Part shown: one piece after another, positions 43,677 through 54,498 of the stretch
How positions within the stretch are numbered: the stretch's first letter is position 1
Layout of the letters: each line of letters opens with the position of its first letter
Position numbers and translations under genes: made by a program
NCBI GenBank assembly: GCA_002633025.1
Contig: NMRB01000095.1
Span: 70,126 to 134,125, forward strand
Direction: 5' to 3'
DNA: 64,000 nt
DNA from: Notospermus geniculatus
Lineage: Eukaryota > Nemertea > Pilidiophora > Heteronemertea > Lineidae
Notes under the pieces: generated by a model
What the model saw: only the letters and a program-made list of their open reading frames with translations
Databases searched by the model: none
Told to the model about the DNA's origin: nothing

Positions 43677-43950
43677 CCTTTTTTTATTTATTTTATTTAT
43701 TTATTTTAAATTCGTGGGTAAATTCTTCATCAAAGCATACATATAGATAAAACATCCCTTAAAACATTATACATGTACATGTACATATAGATATCACAGA
43801 ATTGATAAAACATACATCTAAAACATTTTAACATTGAATACGACAAATAAAATTTGCGAAGAAAAACCCACAGGGAGTAGACGGTACGGAAGCCTTTAAA
43901 ATTGTCCCTCCCAAAAAGTCTGGGTAGCTCCGCACTGCCACTACCGCAGA
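43677..43950 (-). mobile_element. Probable retroposon 3' end, block C only
   Basis: The plus strand begins with a T-rich run containing TTTATTTATTTATT, i.e. an AAATAAATAAAT-type tail on the minus strand. Block D reads CCCTTGGTGGG with no insertion near 55082. The body has no recognised coding sequence. Confidence 0.6.
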
Positions 43951-44003
43951 CCTTGGTGGGTGTGTTTCAATTGGTCACCCAAGAAAACGGGGCAAAATTC
44001 AAC

Positions 44004-44336
44004 TTGGTTCAATTTTTGCGACGACGCATATGCGCGAACGCATCGCGATGACGGCTCTAGTGTATACCCACCCTTATTTTCCGCCGCACTGCACGCAAAC
44101 AAAGGTTTTGGCGCATGCGTCGTCCAATCTCATGCGAATCGCGTCAGGTGTGTCCCTACCCTTAGGTGTGTCCCTGAGGGTAGGGACACACCTAACGCGA
44201 TTCGCATGCGATTGGGCGACGCATGCGCCAAAACCTTTGCTTGCGTGCAGTGCGGCGGAAAATAAGGGTGGGTATACACTAGAGGCGTCATCGCAATGCG
44301 TTCGCGCATATGCGTCGTCGCAAAAATTGAACCAAT
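44004..44336. mobile_element. 333-bp near-perfect palindrome, block C
   Basis: TTGGTTCAATTTTTGCGACG at the left is mirrored at the right end, with GCGCATGCGTCG and CGACGCATGCGC arms and a centre near 44170. It contains two inverted GGGACACACCTAACGCGATT-type ends of the GGGTAGGGACACACC MITE family. Confidence 0.88.
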
Positions 44337-44486
44337 AGAAAAATTAAGGGTTGACCACATTGTTGCGTTGCGTTTGGTATCGGTTGCGTTGTCGCTTTAC
44401 GTTGCCGCAAGAATTGGAAATTTCCCAATTTTTAACGCGCTGCACAGGCCAACGCAATGCCTTGAGAAGGTGAAGGCCACATTTTT

Positions 44487-44675
44487 CTAGCCATCATGTT
44501 CTTTTAGCTCTGGGAATTGTCTTGAAAAATTCTCCTTTCCTTTTTCTTTTGCGGGGCATGGGATGGAGCCAACAGTCCCTGAATTTCCGCCCCAAACCAA
44601 CGTCATCAAAGCCACCAGTTCATCTTCCTCGTTCTCTTCCTCCTCCATCATTTGCATGACGACCTCGAGATCCAT
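44487..44675 (-). pseudogene. Acidic short ORF downstream of a TATA box, possible transposase 5' remnant
   Basis: 62 codons starting MDLEVVMQMMEEEENEEDEL and ending in stop. An acidic MxxLxxLxxEEEE start resembles the N-terminus of Harbinger/HARBI1-type nucleases, and the region is full of TAA-flanked MITEs, but no DDE catalytic segment is present. The block D copy (57784-57858) diverges after EEDGGW. Weak assignment. Confidence 0.3.
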
Positions 44676-44730
44676 TGCTTCCCTCGTCCATGGCTGTATT
44701 GGAAAAGGACACCAGGAAATTTTCCGTCTG

Positions 44731-44738
44731 CTTATATA
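44731..44738 (-). promoter_or_regulatory. TATA box upstream of the acidic ORF (C)
   Basis: TATATAAG on the minus strand, about 55 nt upstream of the MDLEVV start, conserved at 57914-57921 in block D. Confidence 0.4.
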
Positions 44739-44897
44739 CTGCGTACGTGTTTTTATGCACAAACGCACCTTCTATCGCAGTTAAAAATCGCATATACCGG
44801 GTAGTGTGTGCATGCACAAATGCGATGACGCGCGCGTTGCCGCATGCGCAAGCGCAACGGCTCTATAGTGGGCCAGTCATCCCTACCGCATCTCTAA

Positions 44898-45403
44898 AGG
44901 CCGTCTCACACGAGCGTTTCATCCGGCGTTTAGGCCGTGCGCCTAGGGGCGTTTATGAAACGCCGAAATGAGCGCAGGGTTGACGCACTGCGTGCGCCAA
45001 CTCTGCGTTTGTAAACGCAGACCTCTGGGTGAACGCATTGGTTTTCAACATGTCCAAAACTTTTTCGAAAACGCAGAGGAATGCGTCTATTGACGCAAAC
45101 GCTGCGTTTAAGAACGCATGAAAACGCATGAGAACGCACGAGAACGCATGAAAACGCAGCGTTTGTAAACGCACTGCGCGTTTACAAACGCCTACTTTGC
45201 GTTAATTAATCGCATTCTCTGCGTCAAAGAGAAGAGACGCTACGTACCGGAAGTCGTCAAAACGCACGAAAACGCAGGGCCTGCGTTTTGAAAACGCAGG
45301 ACGTGCGTTCACACGGCGTCAACTATGCGCTAAATAGTGCGCTTGTCGGCGTTTCCAAAACGCGCTAGTTGACGCCGTACTCGGCGCTCGTGTGAGACGG
45401 CCT
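44898..45403. mobile_element. 506-bp MITE with AGGCCGTCTCACACGAGCG ends, TAA-flanked (chain unit 1)
   Basis: AGGCCGTCTCACACGAGCG is mirrored by CGCTCGTGTGAGACGGCCT. TAA lies on both sides. The interior is packed with ACGCA/TGCGT words (for example GTAAACGCA and GAACGCATG) across about 44960-45310. Confidence 0.88.
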
Positions 45404-45406
45404 TAA

Positions 45407-45536
45407 AGGTCTCGGGCCACTTGTGCGTTTTGCGGTGCGTGATGCGTCGAATCTTTTGTTAGGAAGCAGAACAGCGGAAAATAACAAAAGATTTGACGCA
45501 TCACGCAGCGCAAAACGCACAAGTGGCCCGAGACCT
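45407..45536. mobile_element. 130-bp MITE with AGGTCTCGGGCCACTTGTGC ends (chain unit 2)
   Basis: AGGTCTCGGGCCACTTGTGC is mirrored by GCACAAGTGGCCCGAGACCT; ATGCGTCGAATCTTTTGTTA pairs inside. TAA on both sides, shared with neighbours. Confidence 0.9.
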
Positions 45537-45539
45537 TAA

Positions 45540-45677
45540 GGGTGGGTACACTACACGCGATTCGTCCAACGCATGCGATGATTCTTTGTTATTTCATGCC
45601 GCAATGCCTCCCAAACAAAAGCAATTCGCGTGCGATTGCAAATCGCTTGGCGAGTCGCTTCTAGTGTGCACCCACCC
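45540..45677. mobile_element. 138-bp MITE with GGGTGGGTACAC ends (chain unit 3)
   Basis: GGGTGGGTACACTACACGCG and AGTGTGCACCCACCC are inverted ends, flanked by TAA (45537-45539 and 45678-45680). Confidence 0.85.
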
Positions 45678-45680
45678 TAA

Positions 45681-45819
45681 GGGTAGGAACACACCTAACG
45701 CGATTCGCATGCGATTGGGCGACGCATGCGTCAACGCAATTGTTTGCGTGCAGTGCGGCGGAAAATAACAAAGGCGTTGTCGCATACGTCAACGAATCGC
45801 GTTAGGTGTGTAGCCACCC
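45681..45819. mobile_element. 139-bp MITE with GGGTAGGAACACACC ends (chain unit 4)
   Basis: GGGTAGGAACACACCTAACG and GTTAGGTGTGTAGCCACCC are inverted; GCATGCGTCAACGCAA/TTGTCGCATACG inside. Followed by TAA (45820-45822). Confidence 0.88.
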
Positions 45820-46102
45820 TAATTTCGACACTTTTTCGTTCTGCGTCCAGACTATAGTTGAGATTTTGCCGTCAATGTGCGCCTTGTCTTATCACTCACT
45901 CCTATTGTAGTGTTTCAGCCAGGATTTGAAAAAGGCAGGGCAGAGAGGCCTCCATTCTCCAAAGGGCAGGGTGCCATGATAGCGGGTTTGTTTTATTAAT
46001 ACCGGACATCCGTTATCCGTTATCCGATATGCGATATGACGTAACGATATGCGAAATCGCGGTCTGATCGTTGAAAGCCATTTCCAATAGGCCTACTCAT
46101 TA

Positions 46103-46241
46103 GGGTAGGGACACACCTGACGCGATTCGCATGCGATAGGGCAACGCATGCGTCAAAACCTTTGTTTGCGTGCAGTGCGGCGGAAAATAACAAAGGCGTT
46201 GTCGCATGCGTCAACGAATCGCGTTAGGTGTGTCCCTAGCC
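46103..46241. mobile_element. 139-bp MITE of the GGGTAGGGACACACC family, block C only
   Basis: Closely related to 45681-45819. Block D has the empty site CATTAGTGAGTTTAAG near 58702. Confidence 0.88.
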
Positions 46242-46243
46242 AT

Positions 46244-46378
46244 AGTGAGTTTAAGAAACCAAACGTTAACGCTAACGATAACGCTAGCGTCAAAATGACG
46301 TCAGAAGAAGAAATGCAACAGATTCTTTCGATGTGACGTCAAAATGATGTCAATGTAACGTTATGGTTTCTTAAACTC
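46244..46378. mobile_element. MITE with GAGTTTAAGAAACC ends (C)
   Basis: GAGTTTAAGAAACCAAACG and GGTTTCTTAAACTC are inverted. GTTAACGCTAACG motifs and two TGACGTCA-like sites lie inside. Block D copy at 58706-58871 has extra GTTAAC repeats. Confidence 0.8.
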
Positions 46379-46395
46379 CGTAAAGCCGTACCTGA

Positions 46396-46770
46396 TGTCC
46401 GAAATGCGATAAAAAAACGTGTGTTCCATTTATGTGCCTGCGATATAGGTTGCGATATTCTAGCAGAAAACAAAAGAAACCCCTGGCTGCTGTAATGCCA
46501 TTTGCCGGCATAGAAGTGCCTTTTTCGGCTCAGTGCCGAAGAAGGCACTCTCTCCCTATTAAATAGAGGCACCCTATGCCGAAAACGGGCGCTCTGGCCC
46601 GGAAGGGGGGTGCGCACCCCCGGATCCGCCCCTGGTGGTCACGTGGTACAGCAGCCCGGGCTTTCTTTTGTTTTCTGCCTTGAACTAGGCCTAATCGCAG
46701 GTATAGGTGAATGGAACACACCTTTTTTAAATCGCATTTCGGACATCGCATACCGCATATCGGATGTCAG
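46396..46770. mobile_element. Large inverted-repeat element (C)
   Basis: Arms of about 100 bp: GATGTCCGAAATGCGAT...AGAAAACAAAAGAAA at the left is mirrored by TTTCTTTTGTTTTCT...ATCGCATTTCGGACATC at the right. The loop ends with GGATCCGCCCCTG, a likely remnant of the CAGGGGCGGATCC family. Block D copy at about 58917-59330. Confidence 0.8.
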
Positions 46771-46810
46771 GAACTTGCAAGAAGAAAACACTGAAAAACG
46801 GGGGACATTA

Positions 46811-46928
46811 GGGAGGTTTCGCAAGCGCCCGGTTAGGCCATACGACGACGTTTATCTATTGTTTGGGTATACCCACACAATAGATAAACGTCGTCGTAGG
46901 GCCTAACCGGGCGCTTGCGAAACCTCCC
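46811..46928. mobile_element. 118-bp hairpin MITE, block C only
   Basis: GGGAGGTTTCGCAAGCGCCC and GGGCGCTTGCGAAACCTCCC, nearly perfect over its whole length, flanked by TA. Empty site in block D (GACATTATTGGC near 59362). Confidence 0.92.
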
Positions 46929-47442
46929 TAATGGCTGATGTTGCGACGGTTTTAGGCCCTTTGTTCAAGGTTGAACGTCGACTTCTTCTCCATTGCCTTT
47001 TTCACAAAAAATGCCTTTTTTCACCTTAACCTTTTTACCGTTGTCTTTTTTATCTTCGCATTTTTTTTTCTTTTTTACACGGATACCGTGTCAGTCACGG
47101 GGGTTGCAAAACCGCGGTCGGTGAATACCGGAAGTGGCGCAATAGGCTGACAGAGTCAAGTCATGACGTTTTTGTTCTGACTCATCGTCTATTTCAATAT
47201 CATTCCCGGTGTCTCCGTCAAAAAGGGTAATGATTGAAATTATTGCAAAATGGTTGATCTTGAGAAATTTCCCTTGAGATTTTCCATGGAGATATATCGG
47301 ACACTAAGGGCCGTCACGATCGTCTTACGGAGTGTTTTAGTTTATATCATGTGGAAAATTTCATACGACGATACATGTGGCGTTGTTGATGTTTTCTGAG
47401 ATGAATGAACGTCAAACAGTCGGGGGCGTGGTTAATTTTGCN

Positions 47443-48891
47443 ATCCTTTCGTGCGGTGCCGCCACTAGATCAATACCAAACCGATAAATCTAGTTTGGTT
47501 CCCGAACCCACCGCCAGGGCTAGCCCCGTTGGGTACAGGTGTGACAGGAATCAGCGTCCTAGGGTTGCAAGTCCGCCAAACAATAGCCCGCTATTGTAAG
47601 GCTATATTCGAACGGTCATGGTCTCTCTAGCCATATATTCTAATCCCATGCCGAACAATAAGACCGGACTTTGGTACCTGGGGGAGTTGGATTTCTTTCA
47701 CACCTGGTTCGCCTGTACAGCATAGGCGAGTATAGGCCAGACTTTTTTATTGTTTAGTTCACGGATTTTTCTAACAAAATAATTGGAGGGGGAATAAAAA
47801 TAAAAATATTTTTTTCCTCCTATATTCACGGGGCACTCGTTCTAGACATCAGTCAGATCGGAGGATGAAATTTAATTTTTTTTTCAGAATAAAAGTTTTC
47901 CAATAACATTGAATGTGAATACTAGGAGGCATTGACATAACGATTTAGGGGGTACTGCCACGTTGGCCTTGGTTGCTCATAATATTTCTTGGGCACCAGG
48001 CCATTGAGCCTGGGCACCAAAGCCAAAATCTGGAGCAATTGCAGCGCTCTTTAGGTGTACGCCTAGCTATTTTATTCCCATCTCAACTTTTCAATGAGTA
48101 GGCCTATTACAAAAACCTATTCAACAGGAACTGTACACGGCAAGTTTCAACTCAAATCCAAATGGACATGATTTGCAAATGTAAACACCCCATGCACATG
48201 GTGTGCCAAATATATAGTTGCCACAATGATGTAATGGGAATCCCAGTGTGGTATCCCCCACCCAAGTGGGTGGATGGCTCCGTCGGAACTGTCACTATAG
48301 GCCTAGTTTGCTAAGAAGAGGCGCAAATGATGAGATGGCAAGATACAGTTGTGCATTATGAATGAAGGTTATGTACTAAAGGTAAAATTTTCATTTGAGA
48401 ACTACTGGCGCCCATCCATAACAGACTTTGATGCTTGTCTGGTGCTGGCAGGTTGTCGGGTGCAGAACTTTGTGCATCCATGGCATGGACGATGCCATGT
48501 CGGGGTGCGGGTGAAAAATATTTTTTTTTTCAATTTGTGTGAATTTCGGGTCGGCGGATCGGCTAATATACGAAAACTAAATTTTATTTTTCCCCCAAAT
48601 TGGCATTTCTAACGTCGGGCGGATCCGTGAACCAAACAATATACCGGTACCTGATGCGTAAGGTTCACGAACTAACGTATAGTAGTCCGAACAGTTTTAT
48701 TGCTTCCTTTTATTCCGCAATTTGCAAAAAGGAAGATGTCGTCGTGTGGCAGATTGGAAATAGGCAGGGCGGGGTGCATGATTTTTAGTTTTCATACCTA
48801 GGGGAGAAGTCCTCCCTTTCAATCACATAAATGGTCGTCAAGACGTGTTGATTTAGGGACAAGGAATTTATAATATATATAGGCCCTATGG
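47443..48891. other. Single-copy region after the block C gap, nothing recognised
   Basis: No gene-like frame. T-rich runs near 47800-47885 and 48520. Open frames are short and low in complexity. Confidence 0.45.
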
Positions 48892-49004
48892 GTCATATTC
48901 ATAATTAAAAGCGGTTATATCGGTAGAACTGTCTTTGGCCGGTTTCAAGTACAATGTACTTGGAACCGGCCTAAGATGGTTCTAACGGTAGAACCACTTT
49001 ATGA
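48892..49004. mobile_element. Hairpin MITE, ATAAAGCGGTTCTA family, copy 3
   Basis: AGCGGTTATATCGGTAGAAC and GTTCTAACGGTAGAACCACT arms around CAAGTACAATGTACTTG. Related to 1219-1494. Confidence 0.8.
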
Positions 49005-49145
49005 CCCTATAAAACTTATGATACAGGCTGTCATGTTCCCCCACACAGCCCCAATTTTTAGGGGGATTTTTCTTTGTTTTTAGGAGATTTTATGGGATTT
49101 TTTGCCCAGTTCTAGGAATTTTTACAATAGGAGAAATCGTTTCTT

Positions 49146-49200
49146 CAAAATTTCGCAAATTTTCGACCCCAACCGGGGTCTTCCTCACAGGCACTTTCAA
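49146..49200 (-). repeat. Conserved hairpin motif GACCCC-GGTT-GGGGTC (minus)
   Basis: The minus strand reads CTGTGAGGAAGACCCCGGTT then GGGGTCGAAAATTTGCG. Same family as the arms of 42144-42490 and as 50421-50478, which faces the opposite way, so the pair could bound a larger element. Confidence 0.6.
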
Positions 49201-50127
49201 GTAAGAGACTACACATATATACATATACAGAAAAGACTAGGAATTTTTAGGGTGGTGTCAGAAGGTTTACAGCTAGATTTCCTGATAAAATTGATTGGAA
49301 TTACAGTTGCGAGCAATCCACAATGTGACCGGAGTTGACGTACAGCAATATAAAATGGATACTCACAATGCCTTCAACGACCATTGATGAAACTGACATG
49401 CACACCCCATGCTCTACTGATGAACAGACCATCATAATGCTGCAGTGACCAGGGATGTAGGAACACCTGGCATGCGTGGAGGTTGGGGGGGGGGCAAAAA
49501 TTTCATAAAATAGCGGGCCATAGCCATAATCTCTCACGGCGAGGAACGAAATATTTTAGCTGTAATTTTTTTATTTTTCACATGCCAAATATTGGGCAGC
49601 GGCACAGCTCCCCTCCCTGCTGACATTTTGATGGAGGTGTGAGGGTCAACCATTTTCAACCATGATAGTCTGCTGATGACCATCCTTTGATGGCAGTTCA
49701 GTGGTGGCTCCAGAAATGGCGCATTGGGCGTCAATTTCAATACGTAGTGTTTTGGCGGAGACCCCATTTGAAAAAAATTAGTAATTTTTAGAAATCACCC
49801 TAAAAATACATGTAAGACCAAATTCGAAATTTTTAGGATCAAGGATGAAAAATTTAGGATGAATTTTTTGACTTTCAAGGCGCACTTAGCCTGAATTGAT
49901 ACTCCAGCTGTGACACGCAAGTTGATGCTACAGTGGAATTTGCAGTGACTTACCATGTAGCAAAAATGAATTTGCGCGGCGTCAAAAATAGGCGCGGGGA
50001 GGACGATAACTCGTTGCCCATCAGCGTGCCCTTTGGAGCTGATGCCTGAAATCTCACTTTTAATTTTCACCAGTCTTTTCTGCGATTTCGGTCTAGAAAG
50101 TGCCAGCCTGAACACAGAAAAAAATCG

Positions 50128-50205
50128 GCTTGGTGGTGTGGTGGTTCTGGTGTCCGACTTGCGATCAGAGGGTTCTGGGTTCGAAACCCACAGGGTGTGA
50201 AACGT
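50128..50205 (+). repeat. tRNA-derived SINE head
   Basis: Box A-like TGGTGTGGTGG and box B GGTTCGAAACC (50178-50188), followed by GTGTGAAACG and a T-run. The cloverleaf is too degenerate for a functional tRNA. Confidence 0.65.
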
Positions 50206-50420
50206 TTTTTTTATATACAATGTATGGAGACAGCACTTGTTTTTTTTATTCGAGACAACAGACAATCCGGTGGAAACAGCTGAGAATCATTTTAACCAGT
50301 TGAAGACAATGTCATCTCAAGTGGAGACCCAGTTATGTCTATTCGAGTTGCAAAAGAAACTCATTTTAGGGACAAGAGTTGGAGATTCATTTTATCTCGA
50401 GATGAGATCGTTTTTTCTTT

Positions 50421-50478
50421 CTGTGAAGAAGACCCCGGTTGGGGTCGAAAATGTGCGAATTCTTGGAAGTTGACTTCC
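50421..50478 (+). repeat. Conserved hairpin motif GACCCC-GGTT-GGGGTC (plus)
   Basis: CTGTGAAGAAGACCCCGGTT followed by GGGGTCGAAAATGTGCG and GAAGTTGACTTCC. The stem is 50431-50446. Confidence 0.6.
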
Positions 50479-51142
50479 TATTTATCATTCATTATTGTGT
50501 CAACCTCTGTGCTTTTTCTCTTATTGAGCAAAACATGGAGGTATTTATAAGATCCATGCTCCAGTAGACATGTGGCTGTTGGTGGTGGGCACTGTCGGCA
50601 GCACCACTATAGGAAATCCCGTTATCCAACAGTGATGCCGAAAACGCCATGGACAGGAAAGCCAGTCTCAAGTTCCAACACTCAACAGACCACTTCGACC
50701 AGCTTTATACAAGAAGGAGCTAAAACGGATGTCCGATAGCCCAGCTTGCAAAGCGAGTGTCGGGGATGGAAACATGAGGAGCAAATATAGAGTGCCTCCA
50801 AAATAATATTCCCATGGACAAGTCCACTAAGACGGAACAACTCAGTACTCACCTGATCAGTACATCACTGGGTTTTAGGAACAGCACCTGCACTGTAGCT
50901 TTGATGTGAGCTATGGATATTGTACAGAAATATTCCCCTGGCATCAATTGAATGATGTTTTAACACTGAGCAGTACTGTTAAAAAGCAATCACCTCTCAA
51001 GTGCTCGATCAATATTACAGGAAAGGTGATCTAAACTTGGGCCGCACTGTCATCTGCTGGGTTAGCAAGGAACTAAAAACCAGAATGTCTCAAAAACACA
51101 GGTTGAAGAGGGACAATTTACCATCCTGAAGTAATCCGAGGC

Positions 51143-51282
51143 CATATTTATGAAGCCTTCGCAACTTTGCCTTCATGCAAATCTATTGTAAGGCAGTCAG
51201 TGAACAATAGGGCATGTGCAGCCAAACAATAGATTTGCGTGAATGCAAAGTTGCAAAGGCTTAATTCATAAGTATGGCCCCT
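51143..51282. mobile_element. Hairpin MITE, TTTATGAAGCCTTC family (D)
   Basis: Counterpart of 40278-40412. Confidence 0.8.
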
Positions 51283-51759
51283 GAGACTTTTTAGGATGGC
51301 TCCTAAACTCACATCCACAACTTTGTGGGCCGTGACGTAGGAAGAGTGCCCTCAGGATGCAATTTACAGGTACAATAAGTTAGGGCAAATGTGCATGTCG
51401 ACATAATGTATGTGAAGGAGAGGAATTTATCTTTAAATGGATGATGGAAAACTATAATTTGCTGTCAAAGACACCTTTTACGGTACCTGATTCAAAGGGA
51501 TGTTAACAGAAGATCTATTTCATTCAAACAACATGCAGAGGACACTTGAAAAAGGAGAACACCAGGTTAACATATCTTGAGTTTTCACTCTGCTGTCAGG
51601 AAGTCCACACAACTTAGACTTCGTCACACTTACAAAGAACATGGCAACCCACTGAAAACTTACTCAACTAGTCAACTTTTCTGGATTGACTTTCACTATA
51701 CAGTGAAGAAATAACAAGGGAAATATCTGTGAGTAGAACATGCAACGCAACTCGACCAA

Positions 51760-51887
51760 GAATTCCATCCTGAAAACATCAGGGGTTCTTAGCGCTGGCT
51801 CCCTTTATTCGTCTCCACAAAGTCTGTGTGCATTGACGAAGGGAGCAAGTACTGAGAACCCCTGATGTTCTCAGGATGAAGAATTCT
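51760..51887. mobile_element. Hairpin MITE, CATCAGGGGTTC family (D)
   Basis: Counterpart of 40893-41021. Confidence 0.85.
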
Positions 51888-52051
51888 GGCCCATCACAAC
51901 GCCATCCAAGCTGACATGACAAACTGAGCATCACAGTTCAAGTTTTTAACAGTGTGTTCAGTCCAAGCTGACATTAGGTGTTTTTACATGGGCTTTTTCA
52001 CACACGTACATGTACCACACTGCAGCATACTGTGACACACGAGTTACTTAC

Positions 52052-52111
52052 ATGGTCAGTGTATTCAGAGATAAAGCTGTCATCGGGACGTCTTTCCATT
52101 TCCATTTTGAC
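52052..52111 (-). CDS. Probable 60-nt exon, second copy (block D)
   Basis: Same 60 nt, same splice sites and same peptide (VKMEMERRPDDSFISEYTDH) as 41183-41242. Neighbouring intron sequence differs by indels, so the exon is better conserved than its surroundings. Confidence 0.55.
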
Positions 52112-52904
52112 CTGCAACAGAAAGTACAATTTAAATGCACGTGTACACAAAATATTGTATAACAAACAAATGTTTTGGTAGGCCTAATGAATTTTTTGCC
52201 CAGTATACACATACATAATGTACAGTATGCTGAATTAATGGTTCAAACATGACAAATGCTTCTTTTGGAAACATTCATAATCTGACCATCCAAATGATAA
52301 TGAAGCACTGGAACTACAATGTGTATTCGTTCAGAAAAATAGGTTCGGGTGGATTGCTTACATCAATGGGGATCTTAGCTACAATAGAGGGCAGCACACC
52401 GAAACCCGGTCCTATACAATGGACGCCTTTTGTGTGGGAAATTGATCAGGACCGGGATGTCAGTTTCATTTCAATAGTTTTAACCACTAGTGACACCTAT
52501 TGAGGCAGTGAGCTAGGGTCCCCATTGAAGGTCCCAAATAGAAGAATGTAAAGTTCCAAATGCCTGTGATCCACTATGATAAGAATCCTATTCCTACATG
52601 TACATATGCACAGTGGATGTCAATGACAAAGAATGAGGAAATTACATTTTAATCAAGAACCAATCAAATGGTAATGCATGTTCGTACTGCATTGCAAAGA
52701 CGTAAAAACTGTGCTGTGGTATTACACTGTTTATATGGCAAGTCGGGATTCGTATACATATAGGTACAAACAAAATATGTATTTATTGTCAAAGACAAAC
52801 ACAGAACACATCAAATAGGCAAGTGGGATGATTGGACAGGTGTCCTACTTACATGTACCTGCTTGTCAACGAAGTGATGTTAAATTTATGTTGTATTTAT
52901 ACTA

Positions 52905-53820
52905 GACGCAGTGGTTCCTGGGCTCGCCGCCAGGCGAAAAATGGCGTAGCCAGCGAATTACTTTGTCGAACCAGCGAGTAGAATGCCTCATAGAGGATTT
53001 TTCAGGAATATGCATTTTTGTCTCCCATTGCGTGAACACGCCGTATTAGTTGTGCTTAGCGGTACTGTTTCCACGAAAGATATCCGTAGTAAGTAATCAT
53101 ATATGAATGGATACAATATCGCCGAAAATAACACGAAAATTCGGGATTTTGTGGCGGTCGTCTGCTTTCTGCTTATAGGCCAAGCCGAAGTCGAATGTTC
53201 GCTTCACTGTCTATCACCCCGTGCAGATAACAAATCACGCCTGTTAACAGCGTAGTCGGCCATTGAATCAGCGTAAGCCATTGTCAGAAATGCCACAATG
53301 TGGCTTAGTAACAGAGTTCTTTGTCTGCTTTGCCTAATTCATGCATACATGTAGTTCTCTATATCCAACCGCCAGTTCAGCACGTCGTTCGTCGTTCACG
53401 TGCACGTGCTTTTGTGACAAGTGCTACCGGTTACCGGAATAAGTGAATATGTTTCTTTTTGGGCCTGTGAATGACTTGGATTATAGCCGACAAATACTTT
53501 TTTCGTTGACGGGATTTCAGTGCTGCTGTGGAATTTTCCAATAGATCCTAATCCATAATGCCATAGCTACGCAGGCTGCCGCTAGGCTGCCGTAGGTAGC
53601 CTAGCGGTAGCCATTTATTTCGGATGGAGGGATGCATCCCTCTGTTCCGAAACAAACGTTCTTTGATAATTCTTTCAGCTGGCACTCTAATACATTCCGG
53701 GTCCACATTTCAGCTGGAGAAGGGGGATCATGTAGGCCTAAACCTGCATCTCCACTCCAGAATTCTCAACTCCTAAGAGTACGTTTTCCCCCTTGCATCG
53801 CTCGCCCAGAAAGCTCTGGG
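52905..53820. other. About 0.9 kb present only in block D
   Basis: Inserted between TATTTATACT and GGGTGGGTATTG relative to block C. Its origin is not recognised; no clear terminal repeats. Confidence 0.55.
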
Positions 53821-54375
53821 TGGGTATTGATATTCAGGACAAATCGCATCTATCAACATTCATTAATTAGGACTCTTGCTGACCCCAAGGTCAAATAGTG
53901 ATGATAAAATCCTCACATCACTCATTACCATGATGGTCGTGGAAATAGATGACTTTTTCTCCAGGAGAGCAGGAGTGTCTAATGACTTTTTCTCCAGCAG
54001 AGCAGGAGTGTCTAATTGCTGTCTATCTGATTTCAGTAAGTCCTGCTACAGCCTCATTCTTGAAAAAGTATTGTCATTGATGAACAGTGAAAAGCCAATC
54101 AAAATACATGTACCCCGGTACCAGATTATGCACAATGATTTCAGCATTTCCTCACTGGTTCGACACACTTATGCCAGCACAGCAGCCAATGTATCCGTAT
54201 CAGAAATAGGCCTAAATAGTAAATGGCTTCTGAAATGACTGATTTTAGCATCAAAACCGGCATTTTTATCATTTTTGCATTTAATCCCCCACCCTAAAAA
54301 ACCTGTCCCTGACCCGAACCCTAACGATCTTACCCTGCATGTGGTGGGGGATTGCGCAGTTAAAGAAGGGCTAAA

Positions 54376-54498
54376 GTTTAGAATCCCCGATCGGAAGTGA
54401 CGTTACTCCATGGCACACAATGGAAATCCTATTGTACAATGCGGCTTATTCCGTCAATCGATGACCTTTTTTTGGACACTGACCGGGGATTCTAAACT
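54376..54498. mobile_element. MITE with GTTTAGAATCCCCGATCGG ends, block D only
   Basis: GTTTAGAATCCCCGATCGG and CCGGGGATTCTAAAC. A diverged relative (ATCCCGATCGGAAGTGACG...GATCGGGGATT) is at about 61681-61813. Confidence 0.8.

Larger units (their letters stand above)
39186..47441. repeat. Block C of an 8-10-kb duplicated segment
   Basis: Homologous in the same orientation to 50711-60348, from AAGAAGGAGC to the bases just before the N at 47442. C-only insertions: about 39620-40270 (with an N at 39842 in a poly-C stretch), 42144-42505, 42762-42964, 43677-43950, 44004-44336, 44895-45822, 46103-46241 and 46811-46928. Confidence 0.93.
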
